Part shown: positions 54,006 to 63,513 of the stretch, one piece after another
How positions within the stretch are numbered: position 1 is the stretch's first letter
Layout of the letters: each line of letters starts with the position of its first letter
Assembly (NCBI RefSeq): GCF_000277815.2
Contig: NC_018472.1
Location: 1-64,000, forward strand
DNA: 64,000 nucleotides
Direction of reading: 5' to 3'
Origin: Encephalitozoon hellem ATCC 50504
Taxonomy: Eukaryota; Microsporidia; Unikaryonidae
Made by a program: the position numbers and the translations under genes
Notes under the pieces: generated by a model
Seen by the model: only the letters and a program-made list of their open reading frames with translations
Database searches by the model: none
What the model was told of the DNA's origin: nothing

Positions 54006-54749
54006 TTATTTTTTATTGCGTTTACAAGCATTTATATCGATGAATATATCATCAGATTCAGGCTCGTCAGGTAGATCTGTGTTCTCAAGCTTTTCCTTCT
54101 TATACTTCAGCTCAGTCGCCTTTTGAAGAAGCTCCGTTATCACATCGCAGATTTCGTTCTTCTCCTCTTCAGATTCCCTTCTCTCTTGCTCAGCCCTGTA
54201 TATCCCTATTGCTTTGTCATAATACTCTCTTCCTCTTTCAAAGTCCTCCAGAAACTCGTAGCAGTTTGCAAGAGACTGGTACACATCTGCATACTTAAAA
54301 CAGTCTTTCTCGTATATCTTGTCCATCACCGCAACACACTCAACAAATTCGTGCAGACCACTCCGGAACTCGTTGTTCAACAAACAGATCTCCCCCAACA
54401 GAAACCTTGTTCTTGCCAGCATCGAGTAATCCTTCAATATGCTAAATGCATTCTTACATATCTCCAGCAGGTTCCATGCGATCTCTAGATCATCCTCCGC
54501 CACCTTTCTCTCCTCCAGGTTTAATCCTTTCTTTCCGCTAATCTTGGATATCTCCTCGATAAAAAACATGTTGGAACTCTTGACAAGAGCATCCGCATAC
54601 TCAATATACAGATAGGGAATCCTTTCGTCGTCGGGATTCATATCCTTGAGAATTTCGCTGTATATCTCGATCCCGTGCTCAAATTCCCCTTGGACTATGC
54701 ATGCTCTGGCCTCAGAAAGCATTGGAAAGGCTTCGACAAGATCTTCCAT
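54006..54749 (-). CDS. NASP/HIF1/Sim3-type histone chaperone (SHNi-TPR)
   Basis: 247 residues of TPR helices: repeats near 10-60 (ARACIVQGEFEHGIEIYSEIL), 75-120 with the interrupted-TPR signature VAEDDLEIAWNLLEICKNAF (83-102), 115-150 (TRFLLGEICLLNNEFRSGLHEF) and 155-185 (SLANCYEFLEDFERGREYYDKAI). A Lys/Glu helix and an acidic segment (DEPESDDIF) close the protein. The EDDLEIAW...(L/A)R.. pattern is specific to the family that binds H3-H4. Much shorter than human NASP and without the large acidic insert in TPR2. Confidence 0.82.
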   Translation of the reverse strand: MEDLVEAFPMLSEARACIVQGEFEHGIEIYSEILKDMNPDDERIPYLYIEYADALVKSSNMFFIEEISKISGKKGLNLEERKVAEDDLEIAWNLLEICKNAFSILKDYSMLARTRFLLGEICLLNNEFRSGLHEFVECVAVMDKIYEKDCFKYADVYQSLANCYEFLEDFERGREYYDKAIGIYRAEQERRESEEEKNEICDVITELLQKATELKYKKEKLENTDLPDEPESDDIFIDINACKRNKK

Positions 54750-54774
54750 TCAAGGGAGAAAAAATTTCTTTATA

Positions 54775-55320
54775 TCAATGGGCATTGCTCTGGAAGTATC
54801 CCTTGGGATCAAAGCTGTGGAAGTCGCAATAGTATCTCCATCCAGGAGTAACAACATGACCTTCCTCAACCTTTGCTATCGAGAGGTATCCTTGTCTTTT
54901 TACCTGCCCCAGAAACTCGGTAAAGTCATCTTCACTCTCAAAAACCCCCGTTCTCTGTATGAAAAACCATAGTCTAGGTACCTCAATTGACTTTCGCTCT
55001 AAAATCACAAAGGTGAGCACCAGTATCAATCTTCTGCTCTCCTCCGACAAAATCTCCGTGGTTTCATTCGAAGGCTCTAACCTTCTGATGAAGTATTTTT
55101 CAGCCGTAATGGGGTCCGAAGTGCCTTCTCTGCCAACTCCAACCAGCTCAAGCCCTAGCTTCTGCAGATATCCCCTAGAAAACTCTACGAGCGCCCCTAT
55201 CTCCTTCACTCCGACCTTAAGCTGTGCCCTAACATTTTGCTTTCTTGTCGGTACCGACTTTCGATGGTTATCCATTAGTATCCTAACAAATTCCCCGGCC
55301 AAGGCTTCATTCTCACTCAT
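54775..55320 (-). CDS. NSE3: NSE3/MAGE-family subunit of the SMC5-SMC6 complex
   Basis: 181 residues from ATG 55320; the frame runs 14 codons further to a GTG. The protein corresponds to one MAGE homology domain: a winged-helix N-terminal part with SRGYLQKLGLELVGVG (62-77; MAGE pattern L...G..LV.V), and a second part with LILVLTFVILERKSIEVPRLWFFIQRTGV (cf. LL..IF..G...(E)..LW..L...G) and a final SIAKVEEGHVVTPGWRY. NSE3 with NSE1 and NSE4 links SMC5-6 arms in DNA repair. Divergent from CFT2 with only 47 bp between starts. Confidence 0.75.
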   Translation of the reverse strand: MSENEALAGEFVRILMDNHRKSVPTRKQNVRAQLKVGVKEIGALVEFSRGYLQKLGLELVGVGREGTSDPITAEKYFIRRLEPSNETTEILSEESRRLILVLTFVILERKSIEVPRLWFFIQRTGVFESEDDFTEFLGQVKRQGYLSIAKVEEGHVVTPGWRYYCDFHSFDPKGYFQSNAH

Positions 55321-55367
55321 AGAAAGGGCTGTGCGGTTATTTTCCTTGGCATTTTTACCCACAGCAA

Positions 55368-57287
55368 ATGCCTTCTAGCTTTGTGAGTCTAACTCCGCTC
55401 ATAAGAACAGACACAGGGATATACTGCCACCTACTAGAGATAGACAATGTAAGGATCCTGGTGAATTGCGGGGCGCCTTATACAATGGACATGTCCATAT
55501 ACACATCTGTTTTGCCCCAGATACTTTCCTGTGATGCCATTCTTCTAACGAGCTTTGGTGTCAACTATGTAGGGGCTTTGCCATACATCCTTCAGAACAA
55601 CTATTACAATAAGATATTTTCCTCTGTACCTATCAAAGTCCTTGGAAAGATATGCTTAGATGAGCATCTGAAGGGAATGGGGATGGAAGTAGAGGGATAT
55701 ACGGCGTGCTTCGAAAGGATATCGGAAATAAAGTATTCGCAACCAACAGTCATCGGCAATGTCGAGATATGCACATATAATTCTGGGAATTCTATTGGAG
55801 GATGCATATACAAGATAAGCAAGGGTGCCGAGAGAATCGTCATTGGGCTGAACATGAATCATCGAAAGGAAAACCATCTTGATGGGATTGGGTTTTCTGG
55901 GATAGGCGATTGCAGTCTGTGTGTGGTCAATGGAAACCACGTTCTGGCAGAAAACATCTCTGTTGCGAAGAGAGACAATATGTTTAGAGAGATTGTCGGA
56001 AGTGTTCTTAGCTCGGGAGGCAAGGTAATTCTCCCAGTCAAGTATTCTAGGTTCCTGGAGATTGCTCTAATTCTTAACAGCATGATGGCACAAAGAAATG
56101 AGAGGATTGTGTGCCTATCGTACTTTGGGCAGAGGTTTGTCGAAAGGGCAAGGTCGATGATTGAATGGGCTGGAGAGAAAGTTTCTTCCATGTTTTCTGA
56201 GGAGAAGGTCAATCCATTTGAGTTTGAGAAGATTGAGTTTGTGGGGCATTATCAGGATGTCTCTGAGTTTGATGTGGTGGTTGTTATTGACGAGTATGTC
56301 TACGGGGGGATTCTCACAACTGTGCTCCACCAGCTGAACGACGAGAACAATATGGTTCTGCTTATTGATCCTAGGATGGACGAGGTTATTAGGAAGGAAT
56401 CTAGAACGATGAAGTGGTATAGCTTCAGGCTAGTGGAAAGAATAGACGAAAAAAGGGGGACAAATGGAGAAGATTCTGTAGAAGATGTTGAAGATGATGT
56501 GTCTGATGTGGAAGGGATTGAGACTGATTGGTCTGAGATAAGGCATGAGGTGTGGTGTGAGAATGGTGACGAGGTCTTCCCATCTATGTCGAGAAGAAGG
56601 GCATATGACGACTACGGAGAGTACATGGATAGGTCATTATTTGTCAGCGAGATTCTTCCTGTGGAGGAGGTGTCTGAGGAAGAGATGGAGAAAGAAACAA
56701 TAGCGGAAGAGAGAGAGCTTGAAGGAGAGGGAATTGCGCTAAAGTACAGAATCGAGAAAATGGATCTGATGGGGATTTCCGATCTGAATTCCTGTAAAAT
56801 GATAGTTGAAACCTTATCGCCAAGGAAACTTGTGTGCGTTGGGGAGGACAGAGACACGGAGCGCTTCCTCTACCATACTTTCAAGTACATGCCATGCTTT
56901 GAGGATGTGTATGTGTGCAGAAACAAGATAGTTTTATCTTCTGATGTTTCTATGGGAATAGTAAAGTTAGATAAAGGCTTTGATGAGCTGGATTATCAGG
57001 TGATAGCAAATGACTCTGTAGGGAGCTTTAGAGGGGTCAGAGATGGAGACACGGTAAGATGCATTGGAAGTGGGCCCAGGATGGTGATAGGGCATGCAGA
57101 CATCAATGAATTGAGAAGGATGATTATTGAAAGGAACATGAGGGTGGAGCAGGAGGAGAATGGGCTTCTAGTGGAGGACAGCGTATGGATCAGGATTAAT
57201 CCTGACGGATTGACTATAGATGGAAAGGATACAGGTGTGTTTTATGCCGTACGAGATGTTGTGTACAGAAATTCGGCCCTTATATGA
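55368..57287 (+). CDS. CFT2: CPSF100/CFT2-type metallo-beta-lactamase protein (inactive), mRNA 3'-end processing
   Basis: 639 residues. N-terminal metallo-beta-lactamase fold: ILVNCGAPY replaces LLDCG, and LLTSFGVNYVGALPYIL replaces the zinc motif (S/T)HxHxDHxGALPY, so no metal site remains. The beta-CASP part has SSGGKVILPVKYSRFLEIALIL (cf. GG.VLIP....R..E.L..L) and VVIDEYVYGG. An acidic linker (about 370-465; EDVEDDVSDVEG) and a C-terminal domain follow. This is the pseudo-enzyme partner of CPSF73/Ysh1 in the cleavage and polyadenylation complex. CPSF100 is inactive in other eukaryotes too. ATG 55368 follows CAGCAA. Confidence 0.82.
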   Translation: MPSSFVSLTPLIRTDTGIYCHLLEIDNVRILVNCGAPYTMDMSIYTSVLPQILSCDAILLTSFGVNYVGALPYILQNNYYNKIFSSVPIKVLGKICLDEHLKGMGMEVEGYTACFERISEIKYSQPTVIGNVEICTYNSGNSIGGCIYKISKGAERIVIGLNMNHRKENHLDGIGFSGIGDCSLCVVNGNHVLAENISVAKRDNMFREIVGSVLSSGGKVILPVKYSRFLEIALILNSMMAQRNERIVCLSYFGQRFVERARSMIEWAGEKVSSMFSEEKVNPFEFEKIEFVGHYQDVSEFDVVVVIDEYVYGGILTTVLHQLNDENNMVLLIDPRMDEVIRKESRTMKWYSFRLVERIDEKRGTNGEDSVEDVEDDVSDVEGIETDWSEIRHEVWCENGDEVFPSMSRRRAYDDYGEYMDRSLFVSEILPVEEVSEEEMEKETIAEERELEGEGIALKYRIEKMDLMGISDLNSCKMIVETLSPRKLVCVGEDRDTERFLYHTFKYMPCFEDVYVCRNKIVLSSDVSMGIVKLDKGFDELDYQVIANDSVGSFRGVRDGDTVRCIGSGPRMVIGHADINELRRMIIERNMRVEQEENGLLVEDSVWIRINPDGLTIDGKDTGVFYAVRDVVYRNSALI

Positions 57288-57345
57288 AGAGGTCGCTTGA
57301 CATTAAATCCTGCGAATTTTAGTGATTTGCTTCTGTTGGCCCTGA

Positions 57346-59001
57346 ATGTATCTTGAGCTTCTGAATCCTTCAAGCAAGAACAAGTATGAGAAGTATGACA
57401 AGACCGACACTATAGTGATCGATAATGGGAGTTATGAGTGTAAGGCCGGATATTCTGGAGGAGCACCCCAAATGGTTTTCAAAAACGTCTTATATCGTCA
57501 TAAGGCTGTATCGTCAATAGAAAACTTCCAAGGTGCTTCGGCTAAGACTATGTTTGACGGCGATGTTGTGACCAACTTTGAGGTCTTAGAATATGTCATT
57601 GATGAGATTCTGGAATATCTGAAGCCCGAGAAGTTAAAGAACCTAATATTCACCGAAAAGATATTCAGTCCGACACATACAGAGCTTGTGAAGTTCTTGT
57701 TTGATGTCTATGGGTTTGAGAAGATACAAGTTGGAGTGGATAGCTACTACTCGTATCTATGGAACTTAGACCGGGAAGACTGCATGATTATAGACATATC
57801 CCACTCTGCAACAACATGCCTTGTCATTCAGTCAGAGCAGATTGTGGATGTTTACAAAATCAACTTTGGAGGAAAGGCAGGGGGAGAATATCTCTCTGCA
57901 GTAATGTTTAATAAGTTTTTTGACAGTAAAAAGAACTACAGAGGGCTGATTCCATATCTGAGATGTTCTCCGGATTATAGTAAGGAATCTGTTGAGATAC
58001 TTGAAGAACTGAAGGCAGGGAACTATTCGAGAAACTACTTTCTAGACGAGGAACTTGAAGCACTTAAAGAGAAGCCTGTGGATAAGAAGCATAAAGTACA
58101 TGCTGCACCGTCAGCCTCTGGTTCTATGCCTGAGATCGATATGAGGCTTCTCAACACTGCGGATTCTGACCTGGATGCAGAAGGGATTAAAGAGAAGAAG
58201 AAGCAAAAGATTCTATACCACTCAACTCTTCACAGGCTTAAGACCAGAATTGACAAGTGCCTAGAGAGGCTATCCTCTCACATCCTGTGCATGGAAGATG
58301 AGAAGGAAAAGCTGGTGGATCTTGAAGGGTTTATAAGCAAGAAGAAGGCAGAGCTTGAGGTGCTTAAAAGAGAACTAGAGATAAGAAGTAAACTGAGAAG
58401 GGATGCAAAGAATAGAAAGACATATGAATTCCAGGTAAGGTTCAAGGAAGGCGAGCTGACTTCTGACGAGAGGATACTTGCAGAAAAGATCAGGGATGCA
58501 GAAGACCTAGACAAAGAAAATAAGATCTTGGAATCTTTGAAAGGCCTTGTTACTCAGATAAAGGAATTGGATCCATATTTCGAACCATACACAGCAGACA
58601 CGGTCGATCTTCTTAACGGGCATTTCATTGGAAGAATGAATGTGAATGTGGACCTCCTGAAAATCCCCGAAATACTCTTCTCTCCTTCCATCATAGGCCT
58701 TGACCAAATGGGGCTGACGGAGATAATGGATGATGTTAGCAAAAAGTATAGGGTGAAGAAAGTGCTTCTAACAGGAGGGTTTTCGCAGATAAAGGGAATT
58801 GATGTGCGAATAAAGGACGAAATGACGAGCATGTCATTTGTAGGAGAGGTCGAGGTCATAAGAGCCTCGGACCCCATAGGTGATCCGTTCAAGGGAGCAA
58901 GGTTTTCTGATGCCTTTCCCATATACACTTTAGAGGATTACAATCGTCTGGGCCCTGACTATTTGAATGGAGCGGCATCCAATGAGGGCCTACAAGAATA
59001 A
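57346..59001 (+). CDS. ARP5: Actin-related protein ARP5 (INO80 complex)
   Basis: 551 residues. Actin fold halves: TIVIDNGSYECKAGYSGG (22-39) with the phosphate-binding loop, and KVLLTGGFSQIKGI (about 475-488), SDPIGDPFKGAR (about 507-518) near the end. VVTNFEVLEYVIDEIL (about 74-89) is the ARP5 form of the conserved early segment. Between them lies a long charged insert (about 215-420) with coiled-coil text and the ARP5-type RFKEGELTSDERILAEKIRDAED. ARP5 couples ATP hydrolysis to nucleosome sliding in INO80. Its last 12 bases overlap the converging V-ATPase E gene. Confidence 0.86.
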   Translation: MYLELLNPSSKNKYEKYDKTDTIVIDNGSYECKAGYSGGAPQMVFKNVLYRHKAVSSIENFQGASAKTMFDGDVVTNFEVLEYVIDEILEYLKPEKLKNLIFTEKIFSPTHTELVKFLFDVYGFEKIQVGVDSYYSYLWNLDREDCMIIDISHSATTCLVIQSEQIVDVYKINFGGKAGGEYLSAVMFNKFFDSKKNYRGLIPYLRCSPDYSKESVEILEELKAGNYSRNYFLDEELEALKEKPVDKKHKVHAAPSASGSMPEIDMRLLNTADSDLDAEGIKEKKKQKILYHSTLHRLKTRIDKCLERLSSHILCMEDEKEKLVDLEGFISKKKAELEVLKRELEIRSKLRRDAKNRKTYEFQVRFKEGELTSDERILAEKIRDAEDLDKENKILESLKGLVTQIKELDPYFEPYTADTVDLLNGHFIGRMNVNVDLLKIPEILFSPSIIGLDQMGLTEIMDDVSKKYRVKKVLLTGGFSQIKGIDVRIKDEMTSMSFVGEVEVIRASDPIGDPFKGARFSDAFPIYTLEDYNRLGPDYLNGAASNEGLQE

Positions 59002-59586
59002 AGTAAACTTCTCAAAATACCTGAAGATAATTTTATTGATTTCTGCCTCAAATGTGCTCTTTATTGTTTCGAGCCTTGACGCAAAGCTGTTATCCACAAT
59101 GGTGCTGTAATCCTTTGAGCATAGAAGAACCCCGCCCACACCTTCAGGCACCATTTCTCTGATCTCAACATTCTTGCATTCCTTTTCCACTACCTTCTTA
59201 TCCTTCTTATTGCAATACACAATGAATTCCTCCTCACTTATCTTCTCGGCACATTGGGCTATCAACAAGGGGCTAAGAGGCTCCTTGGAACATATCTCTA
59301 GGACTTCTTTGTAGATCTCATTCAAGATTTTAACCCTTTCCCCAAGATATTTCTGCTTGTATGTGTTTGCCAAGGAGTTCTCGGCCATCACTCTTTTCTT
59401 CTCAATCTCCTTTTGCTTCATCACAAATCCATTTTCTATACGGGAGGTTTCCTCCTTGATTATCCTGGCCTTCTCTGCATTATATTCCTGAGTTGCCTTT
59501 ATCTTCATTTCCTTAATCTTTTCGTCTGCCTCATGATTTATAAAGGCCATCATTCTTTCTATGTCCTTGCTTGGCACCCTATCCAT
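58990..59586 (-). CDS. VMA4: V-type ATPase subunit E
   Basis: 198 residues. An N-terminal helix of about 90 residues (MMAFINHEADEKIKEMKIKA ... EYNAEKARIIKEE) forms the peripheral stalk together with subunit G. The globular C-terminus has FIVYCNKKDK and VGGVLLCSKDYSTIVDNSFASRLE, where GG(V/A)...G.I...NTL..RL is the family signature. The enzyme acidifies vacuole-like compartments; the complex has a suggested role in the osmotic swelling of spores. Somewhat shorter than yeast Vma4 (233). Confidence 0.9.
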   Translation of the reverse strand: MDRVPSKDIERMMAFINHEADEKIKEMKIKATQEYNAEKARIIKEETSRIENGFVMKQKEIEKKRVMAENSLANTYKQKYLGERVKILNEIYKEVLEICSKEPLSPLLIAQCAEKISEEEFIVYCNKKDKKVVEKECKNVEIREMVPEGVGGVLLCSKDYSTIVDNSFASRLETIKSTFEAEINKIIFRYFEKFTLFL

Positions 59587-59728
59587 CTTCCTTTATCTTC
59601 AAGGGTATTGTTGTCATTACATTTCAGGGCCTCAATTTGTTCATATTTTCTAGCAACCACCCTAAACCTTGTGGGCCAGGGCCATTAGAAAGAGAGCTCA
59701 TTAGCTGTAAAACATTTATTAGGCTGCC

Positions 59729-60817
59729 TTAGACGCTCTTGACAATTTGGACAACGTCACTGTCATTCAGAATGTGCTCTTTCCCAACCTTTTGTGGATT
59801 GTGTTTGACGGAGGTTCCCCAAACCAATGCATGCTTGAACTTTGCAAGAATCCCTCTGTGTATTGCATTGCAAAAGTCAGATACGCTTCTTCTACTGCTC
59901 CTGAGGATCACAGGCTCCTCATAGTCAATGGGTTTTCCCTTCGGCTTCGGATATATCCTTACAAGATCGAGATAGTCCCACATCTTGGACAGTAGCGAAT
60001 CAAAATTCCATCCTAAATGTGCACACACAGGAACAGAGTGCGGGATCTTGTAGAGGAGGTCCAGCTCCTCCACACTGATCGAGTCAATCTTATTCAGCAC
60101 ATATATGCATGGAACATACTTTCTGTTTCCCTCGATTACATCAATAAGGTCATCAATCGTACACGGCCCACTCGTTATGACTTCTGCATTCGATATCCTA
60201 AATTCCCCAAGCACAGCCTTCACAGTGGAAAGGTCCAGGCTATCTCCGATAAGCGTCACCCCTCCCTTGTCCTTTTTAGTCACTTTAATCTTCGGAGGCT
60301 GCTTGTTGAGCCTGATCCCAACCCCCTCAAGCTCTCTTTCAATCACAGCCTTGTGCGAAACAGGTTTGAGGACGTCAAGGCAAACTATGATGAGTGAGCA
60401 CGTTCTTGCAACAGCCAAGACCTGCTTTCCTCTACCCTTTCCATCCTTTGCCCCCTCAATTATTCCCGGAAGATCCAGAATCTGAATTTTTGCTCCGTTA
60501 TAGCTTAGTACGCCAGGAACTGTCGTCAGGGTGGTGAATTCATATGCAGCAACGGCGCTGAACGTACCTGTAAGCTTGGACATGAGGGTACTTTTCCCGA
60601 CGCTCGGGAATCCCACAAACCCTACTCTTGCTATCCCCGTTTTTGCAACGTCGAATCCTCCCTCTCCAGACGAACCGGACTTCGGAGCCGACATCAGCTC
60701 CCTTCTGAGCTTGGCCAGCTTGGCCTTCAGGATTCCAAGATGATTGCTTGTTGCCTTGTTTTTCTGTGTCCTTGCCATTTCGTTTTCTATTTCTTTAATC
60801 TTTTCCATCACATTCAT
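59729..60817 (-). CDS. RBG1: Developmentally regulated GTP-binding protein, RBG1/DRG1
   Basis: 362 residues, the normal DRG length. Obg-HflX type GTPase: N-terminal helices with [24 protein letters not shown]-loop GFPSVGKST (69-77), the FTTLTTVPG segment, [19 protein letters not shown] (G3 and DRG-specific loop), LNKIDSI (G4) and a C-terminal TGS domain ([16 protein letters not shown] ... DSDVVQIV). It fits RBG1/DRG1 better than RBG2. It associates with translating ribosomes through Tma46/DFRP1. Two nearby ATGs (codons 1 and 4) could start it. Confidence 0.93.
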   Translation of the reverse strand: MNVMEKIKEIENEMARTQKNKATSNHLGILKAKLAKLRRELMSAPKSGSSGEGGFDVAKTGIARVGFVGFPSVGKSTLMSKLTGTFSAVAAYEFTTLTTVPGVLSYNGAKIQILDLPGIIEGAKDGKGRGKQVLAVARTCSLIIVCLDVLKPVSHKAVIERELEGVGIRLNKQPPKIKVTKKDKGGVTLIGDSLDLSTVKAVLGEFRISNAEVITSGPCTIDDLIDVIEGNRKYVPCIYVLNKIDSISVEELDLLYKIPHSVPVCAHLGWNFDSLLSKMWDYLDLVRIYPKPKGKPIDYEEPVILRSSRRSVSDFCNAIHRGILAKFKHALVWGTSVKHNPQKVGKEHILNDSDVVQIVKSV

Positions 60818-60878
60818 TAAGGGCCATGGGCTTTCTGCATATATCGGGAGATTTATTACTGCCTACTTGATCCTTCCA

Positions 60879-62093
60879 ATGAGGGTAGTTGCCGAGTACG
60901 ACATAAAGCTGTCGACGGAAACCGAGCCCGCGTCTCTGTATAGACTCCCAAGCACTGAAAGAAACCTCCGAATCGGTGCAGTGCGTTATAAGCCCCAGTT
61001 CAAATACTTGGAGATGGAAATGAAGCTTCCAAGGATGAGACAGAAGGCCCAGAAGATGGAGGGCAAAAAGCCTAATGTCATTACTTATGAGAGCTATGGG
61101 CTAAGGCTATCGAACACTCAGTGGTACGGGAAGGTAAACCATTCCAAGAAGATAGTTATTTTGAGGCAGATTGAGTGTGTGTATTTATTTAGCCCGAAGT
61201 TCGGAAGCCTCGAGGGAGAGAAGGGCGACAGAGAGATTGAAGGGTACCAATTCAGGAGGGCGGAAACACGCGAAGAAAAGGAGCATAGAAGAAAGAACAT
61301 CAACTTTCAGATCAAGAAGATGAATCTTGAAGGCTTTAGCACAATGGAGTACAAAAGAAGAGAAATGTCGGAGGATTTCGATGATGCACCAAGGATCCCT
61401 GTGGCCGAGGACGAGACGAGGAATATTGCTCAAATAAGAAACTCGATAGTCAACGCAAAGGTCGTCAATTTTTCTGAGCTTACACTACTTTATAGAGACC
61501 AGAATGCAATCAAGGCTGCCTTGTCCAGATACACGATCTTTGTCCAAGGAAGATATGTTCTTTCAAACACGTTCTATGAAAGAGATTTGCATATGATCCG
61601 AGACAAGGTGCTAGAGCTATTCAGGGAAAAGGAGAGGGTTCTGTGCAAAGATGTATATGCATTGGTGGGGGATGAAGAGTTTCTTATTGAGGAGATCTGC
61701 AAAAAGGATGGGAAGTACTTCCAGCTGAAGGGCTTCAACGAGCACACAAACAGATGCGGCAATGAAGACATGGGGCGAGAAATAGCTTTTCTGGTTGAAA
61801 AGCACCAACCCTGTTCGATAGAGACCATCCACAAGGAGATGCTAGTAGATCCAAGTGTCATAAAGAGGAACCTGCCTGGAGATGTGGCGGTTTTAGCCAA
61901 TGGGATGCTTGCCACTTGCAAAGGAGATGAAAGAAGAAAGAAGATAGTGGAGATGCTTGTCACTAAGAAGAGTTGGAAAAAGGCAGAAGTACTAAAAGTT
62001 GCACAGAACGAGCCCGGGAGGATTGAGGACTTTTTTGAGATGCTCTGCGAGTATTGTGAATTGAAAGGAAATGTGTGGACCATTAAAGAATGA
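60879..62093 (+). CDS. RNA polymerase III subunit RPC5 (RPC37-like)
   Basis: 404 residues from ATG 60879. An upstream frame to 60744 encodes a hydrophobic stretch antisense to RBG1 and is not credible. The N-terminal domain begins VVAEYDIKLS and has LYRLPSTERNL, RYKPQFKYLEMEMKL and SNTQWYGKVNHSKKIVILRQIECVYLFSPKF, corresponding to the RPC5/Sin_N domain (EVDIYL....LYLFQYP...; YGKV..S.....HL.PV..V.QLRP). The C-terminal half has winged-helix-like modules (about 205-400), as in animal RPC5 rather than the short yeast RPC37. It would dimerise with RPC53-like RPC4 in Pol III termination and reinitiation. Confidence 0.72.
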   Translation: MRVVAEYDIKLSTETEPASLYRLPSTERNLRIGAVRYKPQFKYLEMEMKLPRMRQKAQKMEGKKPNVITYESYGLRLSNTQWYGKVNHSKKIVILRQIECVYLFSPKFGSLEGEKGDREIEGYQFRRAETREEKEHRRKNINFQIKKMNLEGFSTMEYKRREMSEDFDDAPRIPVAEDETRNIAQIRNSIVNAKVVNFSELTLLYRDQNAIKAALSRYTIFVQGRYVLSNTFYERDLHMIRDKVLELFREKERVLCKDVYALVGDEEFLIEEICKKDGKYFQLKGFNEHTNRCGNEDMGREIAFLVEKHQPCSIETIHKEMLVDPSVIKRNLPGDVAVLANGMLATCKGDERRKKIVEMLVTKKSWKKAEVLKVAQNEPGRIEDFFEMLCEYCELKGNVWTIKE

Positions 62094-62163
62094 TGTATCT
62101 GACTCTGTGTGTTGGCTGGAAGGATGTTGAAGATAAAAATTTCATCCCTGCCTGAAGATTGAA

Positions 62164-63468
62164 ATGAAGTTTTCTTGGGCTAATAAACTGAATGAAAGGA
62201 TCCAAAGGCTTTACGACACCATGCTTGTTCTGATGCCGCTTGAGAGGGTTGGAGATAATCCGTTTGACTATTTTGAGGACGAGGTTGGATGTATAATTGA
62301 ATCTGTGGATGGAGTGCTCAAAAGTATTATGGACCGGAAGGCGGAGATGCAGAATGAGATCGATGGGGTGGTGGAGTCGATGGGCAGGGATTGCCTTAGC
62401 ATTGGAGTGGAGGCTCCCCGTATACCCAAGCTCCTCAATATGTGTGTATTGAGGGAATATGTGAAGAACGAAGCCAGAAGGATAGCGTTGATGAAAAGGG
62501 CAGTTGCAGGAAGGATGGCGGCCATTAGAGAAGAGATTGAAAAGATAAAGGAAGACATCTTTGATGTTGAGATGAGGGGGATTGACTGTGTGGGATTGAA
62601 GGCTGTGAACGGAGAGGATGATGTTTCTTTAACGAGTTTAAAGGAGCTTGAAACGCATCGGGACTTTCTGAGGAGCGAGCAGGAAAGGATGGAGGGGAAT
62701 AGAGATGGATTGTATGGGGAGCTTTGTGTGTTTTTATCGCAGCTATCGAGGAGCGATCCTGACGTGGAGATTGGGCAGAAGATTTTTATTCTTGAAAAAT
62801 TGCATAAGAAATACAAGGAGGAGATTGAGAAGAGGGATTCGGAGTTCAGGAGGCTCGAGATAGAGATAAGAAGAAGGGAGGGATATCTCGGAATGCCCTG
62901 CAGGGAGATTGAGATGGACCTTAGCGATGGAAACTTAGAGATGATGCGAAGCTACGAGAGCTATCTTCGAGGGGAACAGGAGAGATTACTGGATGAGATA
63001 TATGAAAAGAAGAGAAGCTTGCTCAAAGGCCTGGTGGATGTTTTTGGAGAAGACATGAAAGACTTCACGAAGACTGAGGAGGGGATTCAAGAAATGGCTG
63101 AGATGATTTCAAAGCTTGAATCCAAGAAAGACCTGTTTCTTTCGATAAGATCGCTGGCGGAGAAAAGAGAAGAGCTTATAAGTAAGATGAATGAGTTTGA
63201 AAAGATAGCGTCTGATCCAAAAAGACTGTTCAGGTCATCTCTGCAGCTCTTAAGTGAAGAGAAGTTCAGAAACAGCGCATATCCGAATCTAATAAGAATT
63301 GAGGAGGCGATATTTAAGCTCCTGGATGAGTATGAAGACAGATTTGGGAAGCTGATCAAAAACGGAATGGATTTCAGGAGGTCCCTGAGGGAAGAAATAG
63401 AGAGTAGGGTTGTGAACAAAACAGTGTTTATAGGCCGGTTTGATTCGCCTTCAAGGAAGAGGAGGTGA
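62164..63468 (+). CDS. ASE1: ASE1/PRC1/MAP65-family microtubule bundling protein
   Basis: 434 residues, almost entirely helical coiled coil with heptads and many Arg/Glu. The conserved microtubule-binding spectrin-like region is near 335-405: EFEKIASDPKRLFRSS followed by LLSEEKFRNSAYPNLIRIEEAIFKLL matches the PRC1 pattern (ASDP.R.....LL.EEK.R......LP.LE..L). The tail ends in a basic SPSRKRR that may be a nuclear or CDK-related segment. It would bundle antiparallel microtubules in the spindle midzone. Shorter than yeast Ase1 (885) and human PRC1 (620). Confidence 0.8.
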   Translation: MKFSWANKLNERIQRLYDTMLVLMPLERVGDNPFDYFEDEVGCIIESVDGVLKSIMDRKAEMQNEIDGVVESMGRDCLSIGVEAPRIPKLLNMCVLREYVKNEARRIALMKRAVAGRMAAIREEIEKIKEDIFDVEMRGIDCVGLKAVNGEDDVSLTSLKELETHRDFLRSEQERMEGNRDGLYGELCVFLSQLSRSDPDVEIGQKIFILEKLHKKYKEEIEKRDSEFRRLEIEIRRREGYLGMPCREIEMDLSDGNLEMMRSYESYLRGEQERLLDEIYEKKRSLLKGLVDVFGEDMKDFTKTEEGIQEMAEMISKLESKKDLFLSIRSLAEKREELISKMNEFEKIASDPKRLFRSSLQLLSEEKFRNSAYPNLIRIEEAIFKLLDEYEDRFGKLIKNGMDFRRSLREEIESRVVNKTVFIGRFDSPSRKRR

Positions 63469-63513
63469 CATTATCTGGAGCCTTTTTGATCGCTCTACGC
63501 ATATGCCAGACTT

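Noticed and set aside
60744..60878. Hydrophobic N-terminal extension of the RPC5 gene as a membrane anchor
   Set aside because: It is antisense to RBG1 coding sequence, and a polymerase subunit has no such anchor.
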